A stretch of DNA of 64,000 nt from assembly GCF_033568475.1 (NCBI RefSeq), contig NW_027331831.1, positions 1,674,001 to 1,738,000 on the forward strand, written 5' to 3'. Position numbers and translations under genes: made by a program. This DNA is from Henckelia pumila. Lineage: Eukaryota > Streptophyta > Magnoliopsida > Lamiales > Gesneriaceae. The notes beneath the pieces are model-generated. The model worked only from the letters and a program-made list of their open reading frames with translations. It made no database searches and was not told the DNA's origin. Below, piece after piece: positions 24,587 through 37,071 of the stretch (positions within the stretch are counted from its first letter, which is position 1; each line of letters opens with the position of its first letter).

Positions 24587-27500
24587 TGTTCTCATTTCTT
24601 ATATTGTCCATCCTCATATGTCCGCACATCCACCTAACATCCTATTCTCTGCAACTCTCTCATCTTCTACTCGTGCACTTAGTTCATAACGCAACACTCC
24701 GGTCCATAAAACATAGCAGGTCTAACAGCCGTTTTGTGAAACTTCCCCTTAAGTTGAGGTACCTTACATACAATGTCATACATCTGTATCAACCCCTTCA
24801 TCATTTTATGAAAATGATCCTGGATACTTAAAGCTCTCACTTACTGGTAACTCATTATCCTCTATCTTTAACTATTACCTCACTACGTTTAGTACTACTA
24901 ACCTTAATTTCCATATATTTGTCTTTAATTTACTAAGCCTAAAACCTTTTACTTCCAAAGTTTCCCGCCAAGTCAGGCCTGGCATTTACTCCTTCACGTG
25001 TCTCATATACCAAGACAATGTCATCTCCAAACAGTATGCACCATGGTAATGTGTCTTGGATATGTCTAGTAAGTTCATCCATGACTAGTGTAAAAAGATA
25101 GGAACATAAGACGGATCCTTGATGTAACCGTATCTTTATAGGGAACTCTTTGGTTAATCCGTCTGGAGTTTTTACATTGGTCATTGCATCCCAGTACATA
25201 TCCTTAATTGCTTCAATCTTTGCCACTACATTTCTTTTTTAGAATTCTCTTCATCATTTCCCTCGGGACTCTGTCATAGGTTGTTTTTAATTCGATGAAT
25301 GCCATATGTAAGTGTTGAATATCTAAATACTAGATAATGATGTATTTGAATTATTAGTTAGATAAGTGCTTATCTTTCATATTGTTCTGCTATACAAAAC
25401 AATAGCAAGTCTAGCTTATTTTCCTGATGGCTGATACTTTTCAATTAGCTGTCTAAGAAGATGCAGAGCTTCTATCGTCCGCCTTTCAGGCATGATACAA
25501 ACAGATTTTCAGCCACCTAGGTCTTATTCCTTTGTCTTTTTTTTATTACTCTCTCCCTTAGTTTCATGGCATGAATTATATGCTCAATGCCCCTGTAATT
25601 GTACAACTTTATACATCTCCTTTGTTTTTACACTGAATAACTAGAATACTTACCCTACACTAATCAAGCATTTTCTTTGTTTTCAATATCAGGTCGAATA
25701 ACTTCGTGAGTCACAATTCCTTGCTTCCCTAGGCCCTTCCAAACCTCTATTGGGATATCGTCTAGTCCTACCGCTATTCTATTCCCTTTTAAAGCCTGCT
25801 TTAATTCTGAAGTTTGAATTCTTTAATAATAGTTTTAATTTCTATATCTCTTTCCAGTCTCTCTTCTATTTCATCATCATCTACTAATACCCTGTTGGAT
25901 TAATCTTCAATGCATCTTATTTGTGTAAGATATCTCGTTTCCCTCTCTCTCGCTTAAGCTATTCTATAAGATGTTCCTTTTTGCCTTCTTTTGTATCAAG
26001 CTGCTGATAGAAACTTTTGAAAGCTTCATTCTTCGCTGCTTCACATCTCTCACCACTTTCTTAGCTTCCCTCTTAGCTGCTACATACTTTTTAATGCTTT
26101 CTTCGCCCGTACAAGTGTACAATAACTTAAAAGGTGTTTGTTTTTCCTTCACCTTATCATGTACTTCCTCATTCAACTACAACGATTCTTGGTGGTGTAC
26201 GTTCTTTTGACTCACCGGTTATGCTTTGGCGATCATTTTCAATTTTAAAGCCATCTTATCCCATGTCGTATTTGAGTCGCCATGTATTTCTCCTAATACT
26301 TGAGCTCCTATCTCTTGTTAAAGATAATTTGCTTCCAATCCTTTAACTTCCACAAGTGAATCCTGGAGGTGGGGGTCGGATCAGGTTTGGGCAGGTTCGC
26401 ATACGGGTTCGGGTTCGTCGGGTCAGGTACCTGACAAGTGACATGTCATGACTACTGCAACCCAACCAGAAATTTTCGGTTATTTCTGGTACCCAATATA
26501 CACTTACCAAAATTCTAAGCTACTTGGGTTGCAACCTAAAAATTTGAACTCAAAAAGTTTATATTTTGAGACCACTCACATTTGTCCGATAATAGCCACA
26601 TAAATTGAAGGAATTTTATTTGACCCCTTTTCCGGCACCTACAAATCAACACATCTACAATCTAAATAATTTCCCTTATCAGCCAATTTCCTATTTCCAG
26701 CTCTGGGAAAAAGAAAGCAACAAGAAAATAAGATTAGTAAAGTGATGGCCTAGGATGACATAAACTCAACAATGCTTCTAATCGCAGAAATACTGTGAAT
26801 GCCGGTGGTGGTGGGAAATGTACCAGAGACCATTGAATGATAAGATGATTGTTTCAAGGGTTGTGTTATGTGTTGGGGAGTTGTGAGTTGTGTAGAAATC
26901 TAAATGTGAAAGTTGGAAAGGAAGATGGTGAATTCATGTGGTGAAAGTAAAATTATTTTTTTCTTAAATTCTTCGTTAAATAAAAAAAGAATCCATGAGG
27001 TGTATAAAACACCAATATGTAGAGCTCTCAACATGAAACCCTAGCCCACAATGAAAAAGAGACTTGTATGAGATGTGTATTATTTGTTGGACATAGATTT
27101 GGTCATTTGGTCAATGAGAAAGTCAAGTATTATAAAAGGAAAAAAGAAATCGTGTACCAAAGAAAACCTGACACCAACCCTAACATATAATTCCGGGTTC
27201 AGGTTAATCTTTTTTTTAAAAAACCCAACCAAATTAGGTCGGGTACCCGATATCTGCGGGGTAAAAAACACCCACCAATACTTAATCCTAGGAGTCATGC
27301 ACATTTTACTTCAATGGATACCAATTACCATGCTTGAGGCGCATATCTAAAGCCACTAACCTATGTTGGGTGGTTAAGTTTTCTCCAAGGATGACCTTGC
27401 AATCTTTACAAAATTTTCTATCCCCTTCTTGGCTGGCCAGAAGAAAGTCAATTTGCGACTTACTTTACCTACTTTTGAACATGACCAGGTGTTATTCACT

Positions 27501-30500
27501 CTTTTCGAAAAACATGTTAGCTAATATAATTTCATGTGCTATTTCAAAATCCAATATGCCTTTTCCTTCTTCATTTCTTGTTCCAAGACCATGACCCCCA
27601 CAGGACCCTATAATATGACTCATTTCTTACTCCTCCGTGCCAATTTAGAACTCCTCCTATTAAATCATCTAATTTGGTGAATTCTTTGTACTACCTCATC
27701 TAGGTCTTCCCTAAATCTACGTTCGGTATCTACATCTAATCCTACTTGAGGTACACACACACACACACACACCAAGTACATGAATAGTATCTTTTGCTAC
27801 CACTATCTTGAGAGCTATAATCCTATCTCGTTTCCTAACTACTCCGACTACTTCACCCTTTAATGAACTATGTAAAATAATAGCTACTCCATTTCTAGTT
27901 TTACTCTTCCCTTGTATATCCATAACATAAAAAACCTGAGTTCTCTATCATCATTTCAAAACTTTAGGCTACGTTAGGCAATATATACATTTCATTTCTT
28001 GTTATGATACTTTGTATCGACTTTGAAGTTTGAATAAAATCCTATGCTATCAAAATTCTTAGAAATTCCTAAAATCCATACACAACCTAAGTGAATCTTG
28101 AGAGGCTGCATAATTTGATGTTCATACTCCGTACGCAGAGAGATGTGATAAAAACAAATAACTAAATACACTCCATTCATAAAAGAAGCTATTATGACGC
28201 AAATGCATCTGTACTCAACCAAATAAAGATAAATAGTCAAACTCACATTTTCCCTTGCCATTCCGATAACTAACTTTTGCAGTTGTTTTTGCTCTAAGAC
28301 AGAGCACAACTTTCTGTAGTCTGTGATTAATTATTTTCTCGATATTTTCCTTTCGAATGTTTGGATTAGGAATGGCATTTTCTTGATGTTCCCAATAATA
28401 TGATTTCAACCAATCTATTGCCTGCATGTTAAATCACAGATCAGAAAGCATCAGTATCTCAAAACATACTGCTATTTCCACTTGAAAGGTACATGGATAG
28501 CATAAAACTCAAAGAGCACATTACAAGGTGGCATGGAAACTTCAATACACAAGCACATAGATAGATGTACAACTGTTTTTTAGGGAAAAGATAAATGGTG
28601 AGATTAAAAAGTGTGTCCCAAAAGTTATTTCTGTAACCATTCCAAGCTAACATGTCCACTCCACTGGCAACTATGCAGATCAAGATTCTGGGGACAAGGA
28701 ATAAGGTCTGTTTGAGACATGAAAAGCAGGTAGCTGGAGAGTCATAAATGCAATATAGATTAGAATGACATTTACAACATATAGAATGCTCCTAGTTATT
28801 TCGGAAGCTAAATAGATTACACTTTTCATCGACGAAATTTGAAATCATGTCATAAATTATTTCCGGACAAAATTTTTGGCCGCCCTTTTTCCACTTCTTA
28901 AAAAAATATTAATTCCTTGTTTCCCTGAAAAATATATTTTCCCTTCTTCCAACATCGATTTAATTTTTCATCCCTCCAAATAATTATATGATATTAAATA
29001 TATAGTTCATTTTAAAATTTTTAAAAACTTGACTCACCAGTAAAGTAGATATGACAACACCAGCTTACAATACTCTTACATAACATCATCTCTTCAAGAA
29101 AACTAACTAAAATTATATCACACTCTCCAAAAATTTTCGATGAATTATTTTCTTAAAATAAATTTCCAGAAAATACAATAACAAGTCCGAACATTGCCCA
29201 GGGTTTCAAGGAACAAACAAGATAATAAGAAGTTTATGGGAAAGAAAAAAAAACAGAAGTGACATAAAGTGAAATTTGAAAATATAATATATTAATATCC
29301 GATAACAAACAAGTAACCATTGTTAGAACAGAAACTGACTTTTCCTGAGGCACGTCGGACAAGTTGAAGAGAAGGGAGATCACGGTGAGAACCCTCTACA
29401 AATATCCCAGCATCAAAATTAAAATACAGATAAGAGAACAAACACAAAGAAGTGACATATAGAAACACTATTAAGAAGATTTATGAGCAGACAATAATTA
29501 AAGTTCAACCGAAAAAATATTCAGGGTTACTAACCATGACGAATATCGATCAACGACCGTGGAATGCCAATGGCATCAGCTGCCTCACCAATTGAAATTT
29601 CATTCTTCTTCCGTGTTTTCTCAATTACGCCATTGACAAGCCTTTAGAAAACAGGAAAAAAACAAAACAAAACAAAAACAAGGGAAATAATATCAAATAT
29701 AATTTCAACCTTAAAAGTAAATTATTGATAACAGAAGAAAGAATAGCTACCTCATAATTGCCATGCAATATTGCATGGCCAGTGAAACTTGTGACTGCAG
29801 AGCGCTTGCACTCAAATTATCTCTACATTTACAACACAGAAATAAAAACTATTGAGAGAAAAGTAGAAGGTAATGTACAATATCAGATTAAGTAGGGTAA
29901 TCTTGTACATGTTAAACTTATCGACATTTGTGTAGCTTCATCTGAAATAAATGACAGGTTGAAAAAACGGACACATATTTTTCCTTTTGGATGTAAATGA
30001 ACTATAAATATAAAGGAAATATTCTGTTGCTGAAATTCTACAAGGCATTATTAGATCAAATCAAAAGAATCATCTTTATTGAAGTTCGATATTAAAATTT
30101 GTGATTGTAGAGAGACTGAGAGAGTGTCCCTCGACTCAAGGATCAATGTATTGGATCACAAAAGACGGGTCAACAGTAGTTAGTTGGAGGCTTGGAGCAT
30201 ATCACTGGTTTACAAGAAGGCTGCAATTACTGGACTTGAGTTCAGGTCACTCACACACACACACACATGACTGGATGAAGCTGGAAAAGAGGAAGAGATA
30301 TAGAGAGTCATCAATACATCTCAAGTGATAGATCCAAAAACTTTGGTACATCAATCCCCAACAGCATTAGAGTTAAAAAAATTCAAGAGTGTTTCCCGTG
30401 TATTGAGATTAGAAACAATATTGAACTATAAATTGCATTGCATTGTATTATACATTGATTGTTCAATAATAATATAATATCGTCTCCATGCATACGTCGT

Positions 30501-33500
30501 TGTTGTGCCATTCTTTCATTTTATTCTCTGTTCATGTTATCAATTCTTGATTTAAGTTCCTGAGAAAGCAATAGATCGAAGTCCAGGGAATCTTGAGTAA
30601 ATCAATCGAAACTAAGTCCAGTTCAGATCATTACAGTAACACATACAAAAGCCGAAAAAAACTAGTAGTAAATTTAGGGTCCGTTTGGACAACCATTTTA
30701 AAAACATTTTTTGTGTTTTTTAAGTTCAAAAATTTTAAAAATATGTTTGGACAAGATTTGATACAACATTTTTGAATTTTTTTTTAAAAATGTGTTCTTA
30801 AAATACAATTTTTGAAAAACAAGTAAGACATGTTTTTTGGTGTTTTTTTTAAAAACACGCGGATCTCATTCCGGATCAAAAGGGTCATGGACCGGGTCTC
30901 TTGGAAAATGGGTCATTTCACTCACAGATCACCTTTCTCTAACCCTAATAGTTTTTCTTCTTCTCTAGCTCGTTTGCGGCGCGTCAGATCTGGGAGCTTT
31001 GGAAATAATCTCGGCTCATTTTCTTTTGGATTTTGATTTAGTTCTACTCGATTAGGCAGAGCAAGATGATATAGGTAACATCTTATCAATCTTTTTCCGT
31101 TTGATTTATAAGTGTTCCGTTTCATAGTATTTTGATTCGATTTGGGGGTTTCAGAGTCAAATCTTGGAAGATTATAATTGAATTTTGTTACCACCTAAAC
31201 AAAACAAAGGAGCTTGTTTTAGTGATGCTGCGGGACGCATTCAAGAAACTGGTGATGATTTTATTTATATTTTATGTAATTTAACTAGATACATAACTTT
31301 CTACATTTTTTTACCCCATAAATGGCGATTCAAACTCGGAGCTCTTATTTGGAATTTGATTAAAGAATCATTTTCCTCAAGTTCTTCACCAAAGTGGATG
31401 CTCAGTACTCTTTAGTCAGAAAATATTTTTTTTTGAATTGATAGTTAAGTTGTCTGCTTATTATGGATGTCATGAAGACTTTGCATTTTGATGTGTTATT
31501 TTTGCAGTGCTTGATGCATCCACAAAAGGAAATCGTTACATAAATTCTTGCCTGAGGTCAGTGTTTGCACTTAACTCCTTGTATGTATGATACTTGGAGA
31601 AGATGAATCTCTCTCATCAATTTCATATGCAGATTCTTGTACAAATTTGCGATCCTGGTCGATATATTCATCACAGCAAACTTCAGATTCAATCCCTCCA
31701 AGACAAGGTTAGTTTCCTGCAAGATTTTTTATGTGTGTCTGCTGTAGTTGTGGGTTTTTTACCTTTGACTTGAGTTGTTGGTGTTTTTATTGAATTTGTT
31801 TAGATTCTATGAACCCTTTATCTTTTTGATGGATGACACTGATCAGACATGGTACCAATATGTTACGTTCATAAATACATGATGTTTTTATCAATTAAAA
31901 TTTAGATGGCCGAAGAAGGTGAACAAACAAGTAGCAAGCATGGTTCTTCTCGAGCATATTGGAGTACGAAGGATGTTAAGCTATTTATGGATATATTACT
32001 AGAATATAAAAAGAAAGGTGATATGAGAAATAATAATTTTGGCAAGTCATGGACCAACATATGCAAGGAATTAAATTCCAAGGCTGAATTTAGACAAACT
32101 CAAGAGAAAATGAGTCAAAAATTTAATCGCTTCAGGGCAGATTGGCGTGCATTCAAAGATTTATGTGAGAATTATACTGGACTAGGGTGGGACTCTGTAA
32201 ATGAGACTGTTACTGCTTCAGAGGAACAATGGGCAGATTTGATCAAGTTATTACATAAATATACATAAAGATTAAACTTAACATTTATGTTAGTGTTTTG
32301 AAGTTCTTTCATCTTGTTGTGCAGAAAAATAAGGAGTTCCAAAAGTTCAAATCCAGAGGTCTTGATTTTAACAAAGAACTGACAGAAATATTTTAAAAAA
32401 GTTAGCTCAACTGGCAACTTTGCATTTGCACCAGGACAAAGTCAAGTAAATGAGGCTCATGAGGTTAATACAAATACCTCTTTAGGTTTTGATGATGATG
32501 AGGAAATGCACTTGAATACAAATTCTTCTACTAAGAGGCCTATTTTAGATACATCTAGTAGCACAAAGCAAGAAGGATCGAGAGGTAAAAAAGCAAGAAA
32601 GGTTTCATATAAAGAAGATCTTTATCTAGAAGCTGCTACTCAAGCTTGTATTGCTAAGGTTAACAAATATAATGCCCAGATAACCGCAGTAGTTGATGAG
32701 TACTCTCCTGAAAGATGCATGGATGCATTATATGAGTTGAAAGATGATGTTGGTGATGAAAACTTGTTTGTGAAAGCAACTAAGGCATTACTTGATTGTA
32801 CTTGGCGACCGTTCTTTATGAAGATGGCTCGAAAACATAAATTGGCTTGGATTAGAAGTCTTTAGATTTTATTGTAGTTTATGAAGTTATGATATTTTTT
32901 TATATTGACAGAGATGGATATATGTGGTTACTCTTTGCTGAAATTTTATTTAAATTAAATTTGGACACATGATATATTAATTCTAATTTGTTGCGTTTTT
33001 AGTAGAATTTGATTATTTTTGTTATGAGAGTTGATATATGGTTATATGAATTTCTTGTTTGTCAACGTTAATTATTGTGAACTAATTGTGTAGGTAAAAT
33101 ATATGGCGGATACTTCACACATAAAATGTAAACGTTTAATGCACTTATAAATTATGTTTTTTTTCCTACTTATGTTATACTAAATTTCGTATATTTTAAA
33201 ATGTATCTATTTAATCGTGTACTAAATGAGAAAAATAAACAATTGAAGGTGGAAAAAAGGATCAGTTTCAACGGGTCCAGGAAAGCCTAACAAGCATGGA
33301 GAAGAAGTCATGTACACGATCACAAATTAATCACATCCAAATCGAAACATGCTTCTTTTATAATATATAAGAAAAACAAAAATTACCTAAAGAAAGGATC
33401 TTTCTGCTGAGTTTCAATAATTGCAGCTGTAATTTCAATCTCCACGGGAACGTATCCTCTGCCCCGCCACATCGATATCTAAAAACCCGCAAAAAAAAAA

Positions 33501-33746
33501 AAAAACACACACACACACACAATAGAAAGAATATGGAAATAATAAACGATTAATTTTATTATTGCTGAAAGCACTTACTCTTTGAAGGGCAGAGGCAACT
33601 AAATCTGGAGAAGAAGAGAAAAGGGAATCTCTGACGAACCTCCACTCTTCCCAGTCTATCGAAGGCATCAATTTGTTGACAAAAGATATGTCTTTCAAGA
33701 CTTCGTCCATTGGGCCTTCCTTATAGGGTAATAGTGTATCATCCAT
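22429..33746 (-). CDS. LAS1: LAS1-like ITS2 pre-rRNA endoribonuclease
   Basis: Las1 is the HEPN endonuclease that cleaves ITS2 and, with Grc3/NOL9, forms RNase PNK in 60S biogenesis. The exons are 33746-33579, 33478-33387, 29822-29751, 29641-29535, 29395-29340, 28421-28247, 23729-23430 and 23336-22429. They are GT-AG and in phase, giving about 625 residues. The acceptor of the last exon is the least certain; 23336 keeps the frame open. N-terminal Las1 signatures are DWEEWRFVRDSLFSSSPD and WRGRGYVPVEIEITAAIIET. The HEPN catalytic motif is intact as IDIRHEGSHRDLPS (RHxxxH). AIDWLKSYYWEHQ follows. The C-terminal part is divergent, with charged segments and KTGWKVDLAHWCPIGRLPC. Introns 2 (3.6 kb) and 6 (4.5 kb) are swollen by transposons. 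The gene lies on the same strand as NOL9. Confidence 0.87.
24554..24581. repeat. (CT)n microsatellite inside the LINE
   Basis: A near-perfect CT dinucleotide run of about 28 bp within the degenerate LINE 3' region. Confidence 0.9.
26366..27290. mobile_element. Unclassified insertion nested in the LINE
   Basis: LINE similarity stops near 26350 and resumes near 27300. The segment between begins GGAGGTGGGGGTCGGATCAG, with several GGGTTCGGGTTC-like motifs, and ends near CGGGGTAAAAAACACCCACC. The two ends are loosely inverted (GGTGGG against CCCACC). Short similar words flank it (AATCCTGG, AATCCTAG), which may be an imperfect target duplication. No transposase frame was seen. A small hAT-like DNA element is possible. 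Confidence 0.4.
30677..32870 (+). mobile_element. PIF/Harbinger-type relic with Myb/SANT-like ORF1, in LAS1 intron 2
   Basis: The left end reads GGGTCCGTTTGGACAACC, preceded by TTA, the Harbinger target trinucleotide. A leader-like region follows. Then 31906-32268 encodes a Myb/SANT-like domain (YWSTKDVKLFMDILLEYKKK, FGKSWTNICKELNSKAEFRQ, FRADWRAFKDLCENYTGLGW), as in the DNA-binding ORF1 of plant Harbinger elements and their domesticated relatives. A C-terminal part at 32506-32865 reads SPERCMDALYELKDDVGDEN and ends AWIRSL. Between them the family continuation (KNKEFQKFKSRGLDFNKELT) is readable near 32325-32390 but is followed by a stop and frame change, and the expected donor is poor. No transposase and no right terminus were found. 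It is probably non-functional, and is antisense to LAS1. Confidence 0.65.
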
Positions 33747-34103
33747 AGCTTATAACTCTTCCTTTTCTATCAAAGGAAGCGAAGCGGAAGAGAATCAAGA
33801 AAATCCTAATACCGGCCACGAGTAAACTGACTTTCGGTGACGGCGCTCGACGGACTATTCTATTTATATATTACAAGAGAGGAAAATTAGACAACCCGTA
33901 TTTTTGTTCAATTTAAGAAAAACTCCCCTCAAAAATAATTTTTTTTTTTTTTTAAAAAAAGTCAATCCAGCCAAAAGTTAACATTAAATTTTTTTTGAAA
34001 AAATTAGAATCATCCGTGATAAAAATATTAATAATAATTAGACTCAGACTCAAATCAATGATGATAAATGGACCAAAACTCAGTTTAAGAATTCTTATAT
34101 GTT

Positions 34104-34420
34104 ATGGTACCAAACAGATGATAAATAATACATGGATAAGTAATATAAAATAAATAAAAAATTATAGTTTATATAATATTTGATTTGATTGATAGATTAT
34201 TATTTATTTGATTTGACTGATTAAATTTTATATAAAAATGATAAATTATTATTTTGTTTTTTTAAAAATAAATAAAATATGAATAATATTATTTATAAGG
34301 GTAATATAGTAATTTAAATTCAATGATTTGATTGATGTAAGATAAATTATTAATTATTTGATTGATATAAAATAAATAATAAATAATTAATAGATGTATA
34401 AATAGTATGACGAGAAGAAC
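34104..34420. repeat. MITE, copy C of the three-copy family (inverted)
   Basis: Reverse complement of the 12118-12425 and 19867-20263 elements. The shared words here are GATAAGTAATATAAAATAAA-like and TTTGATTTGATTGATAG sequence, and ATATGAATAATATTATTTAT. It has no coding capacity. It lies about 360 bp upstream of the LAS1 start codon. Confidence 0.6.
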
Positions 34421-35584
34421 GCGATTGGATAGGATAATATATGAGTTCGATGATATCTTAAAAAGTTAGGATGAAATTTTTTGGAGCAATATATTAGAGG
34501 AAAATTAAATTTGAAAATTGAAAATTGAAAATCAATATCATAGAGAAAGTTTCATACACTGAAATTACATGTAATTTAAAATTTATTGATGATTATCTTT
34601 GTAACACCCAAAAAATTTCGAGTTGTTCATTTAAAATTTAATTAATGGAATATAATATAATAATATTGATGATGATAAACTACTACGATAAATAAATAAA
34701 ATAAGGCCAAATTAATGGATTGTAACATAAAAATAGAGTAAAGGGGTGGTTAATCAACAGAAACTCGACTAAAAAACTGCATAGTATACAAAATACATCA
34801 ATATACATGCTCATATAAGATATTAAGATCACATAAATAAAAATCGTATATATAAAAATAAGATATTAACCAAACTAGACACCGGGCCATAAATATTGAT
34901 GTATTTTGTATACTATGCAGTTTTTTAGATGTAGGGAAAGGTGTATCAAAATCATTGAACAAATTATCGGAAACGAAGTTGTGAAGAAAATCTGGAAACT
35001 TTACACAAAACTCCATTCTGGGTAGTAGCTATAGCCTATATTTCACTTCTAATTTTTCATTTTTCGTGAACGAATTTCACTTGGGTCATACTATAAAATT
35101 GGTTCAAAACGTCTTTTTGTGAACATAAATTCCGGCCGTTTGTCCTCACAATATCCAGAATTAATGTTTTCAGACGATCAGAGTAAGCTTGAACATCATA
35201 TTAGCATTGCAAAATTTGGTATTTATACATAAAAAATCTCGAAAAATGTTAAACATATATAAAACATATATATCATCGCACGCAGATACATGCATCATCC
35301 CAGAAAAAATACAGTCACAGTCACGCGTGTCTCCATGCACACGCTTTGGCTAGATGCCAGTTTTCGTGATATTCGATCACTTCTAGTCTTTACATTATTT
35401 TCAAGCATTCTTAGAAAGATTGGTAACTTTTTGACTTAAGTGTGATGGTTAAAATTTTAACAAAAAATACCTAGTACAAGTTTTTTAAATGAATTTCAAA
35501 AAGTTCAAACAACTTTGTATTGCCCACCAACATAAAACGCCTGAAATTATATTTATAGAAAATTATCTTACTTGACTCATCAAC

Positions 35585-36110
35585 TAAAGATGTTTGACAA
35601 AACTTATTAAAAATAATTTATAAGCAGTTTTAAAAGCTTATAAGTTGTCAAAGTGTTTGGATGAACTTATTTTAAACAACTTAAAGATATTGATGTGTTT
35701 GATATTATAAGATCTTTTTATCGTCAAAATTGCCAAAAAAATATAATGCATGAAGGTAATGTAAATAGATATAGATATATACACATACAAAAATAGTTTT
35801 AGGATTTTTTCATAAATGTTAAACATATATTGAAAAATAAAATATTTTAATTTAGAAAAAAATTATAAATTGTGTAAAAAAATGCGCGGAAGAATATGGT
35901 AGGTATTTAAAAAAAATACATAAGGATAATATGGATAAGTGAAATATTAAAAACAATATATTTTCTAAAAGATTTGGGGTACCACTAATTTTTTTAAAAT
36001 CAACTTATAAGTTGTCAAACATCTTATTTTGATATCTTATAAGATGTTTGAAAAAAAATTGTCAACCAAATTTAAAGAGTCTATAAGATATGTCAAACAC
36101 TCTCTAAGAC
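35585..36110. repeat. Probable AT-rich MITE with GTTTGACA-type inverted termini
   Basis: Left-side words (GATGTTTGACAAAACTTATT, GCTTATAAGTTGTCAAAGTG) recur inverted at the right (CAACTTATAAGTTGTCAAAC, AAGATATGTCAAACACTCTC). No coding capacity was seen and the ends are approximate. A related stretch occurs in the translocator intron near 42290-42480. Confidence 0.45.
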
Positions 36111-37071
36111 GGAATATTAAATTATTGAGGTGAGTATTACTACTAGTTTTCTTCAGTTGTAGCTATTTTGGTATTTTTTTGGAATTTACAATAAACTTTC
36201 TATAAATTACCGATTTATTCATATATATGTATACTGTGTCATATGTATTATGCATTTTACATTTTATTGATCATATTATTTTGCATATTAGATTTTTAGG
36301 AATGTTATTGGTATCGAACTGATTACTAATCAGCTACTGATTGATCTGACGAATAAAATTTCAAATTGGATAAAGTCACGTATGCTCTGTCGGGCTTTCA
36401 TTAGCGAAAGAAATTAGCCAATGATGAGATTTCTCTAGGTAAATGGCCTGTGGTGAGGGTAACCATGAGCATGGTAGAAGCAAGTCTTGAAAGAGATTGA
36501 GAAACAATATAATCTGGTATGAACCGCGAAAGAATAAGGAAATCAAGTTAGAATATCAATATTTTAATCGCCTTCGTTTGTTTTAAACATGGATTATGAG
36601 AAAATGCTTTGGTGTAAATGTGCATTTAGTTTGAACATGATACTCTATAAAAAAAAGTTTGAACATGATAGTTTAACATCTTCCGCAATTTTGCATCGTT
36701 TCCATGATATAATAATATTAACATAATTAGGATTAAAAAAATATTAACATAATTAGTATCAGACAATATTTATATATTTTTGTGTGTGTATTGACTATTG
36801 TATAAATTTTGCTTCCCTATCCTCATGAAATATAATAATATATGATGGGTTAGTGGGATGTTAGGCGTTGCACCAAGAGTTTAACTATTCAAGATATCCA
36901 AAGACGATTATTTTAGGGTGCAGATTCCTTATTAAATGATGATGAATATACATAATATAGATATATATTGCCTTCAAAGAAAATATCCTAAGTTTGAGGT
37001 TGACATTATTTTTTATATATACCATTTATAATATTTTTTTAAAAAAATAAAACCTATATTGTACTTGCAAC

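Larger units (their letters stand above)
24270..27930 (-). mobile_element. Degenerate L1-type LINE in LAS1 intron 6
   Basis: A non-LTR element in LAS1 orientation. In element order: endonuclease-domain remnants at about 27923-27717 (NGVAIILHSSLKGEVVGVVR, then DRIIALKIVVAKDTIHVLGV) and onward to about 27330; a linker region at about 26176-25964 (VAAKREAKKVVRDVKQRRMK); reverse transcriptase at about 25226-24939 (FPIKIRLHQGS, LFTLVMDELTRHIQD, and an FGDD in place of the usual FADD box); and the C-terminal motif at about 24546-24358 (RETRLRWYGHAFRRR, GRGRPKK). Stops and frameshifts separate these blocks, so it is dead. The 3' end near 24270-24360 contains a GGTGGGGTTGGCTATATGGA tail typical of plant elements of this type. 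About 26366-27290 is foreign sequence inserted into it. Confidence 0.85.

Noticed and set aside
30101-30328. 75-codon + strand open frame in LAS1 intron 2
   Set aside because: No similarity recognised; it contains a CA microsatellite and lacks context.
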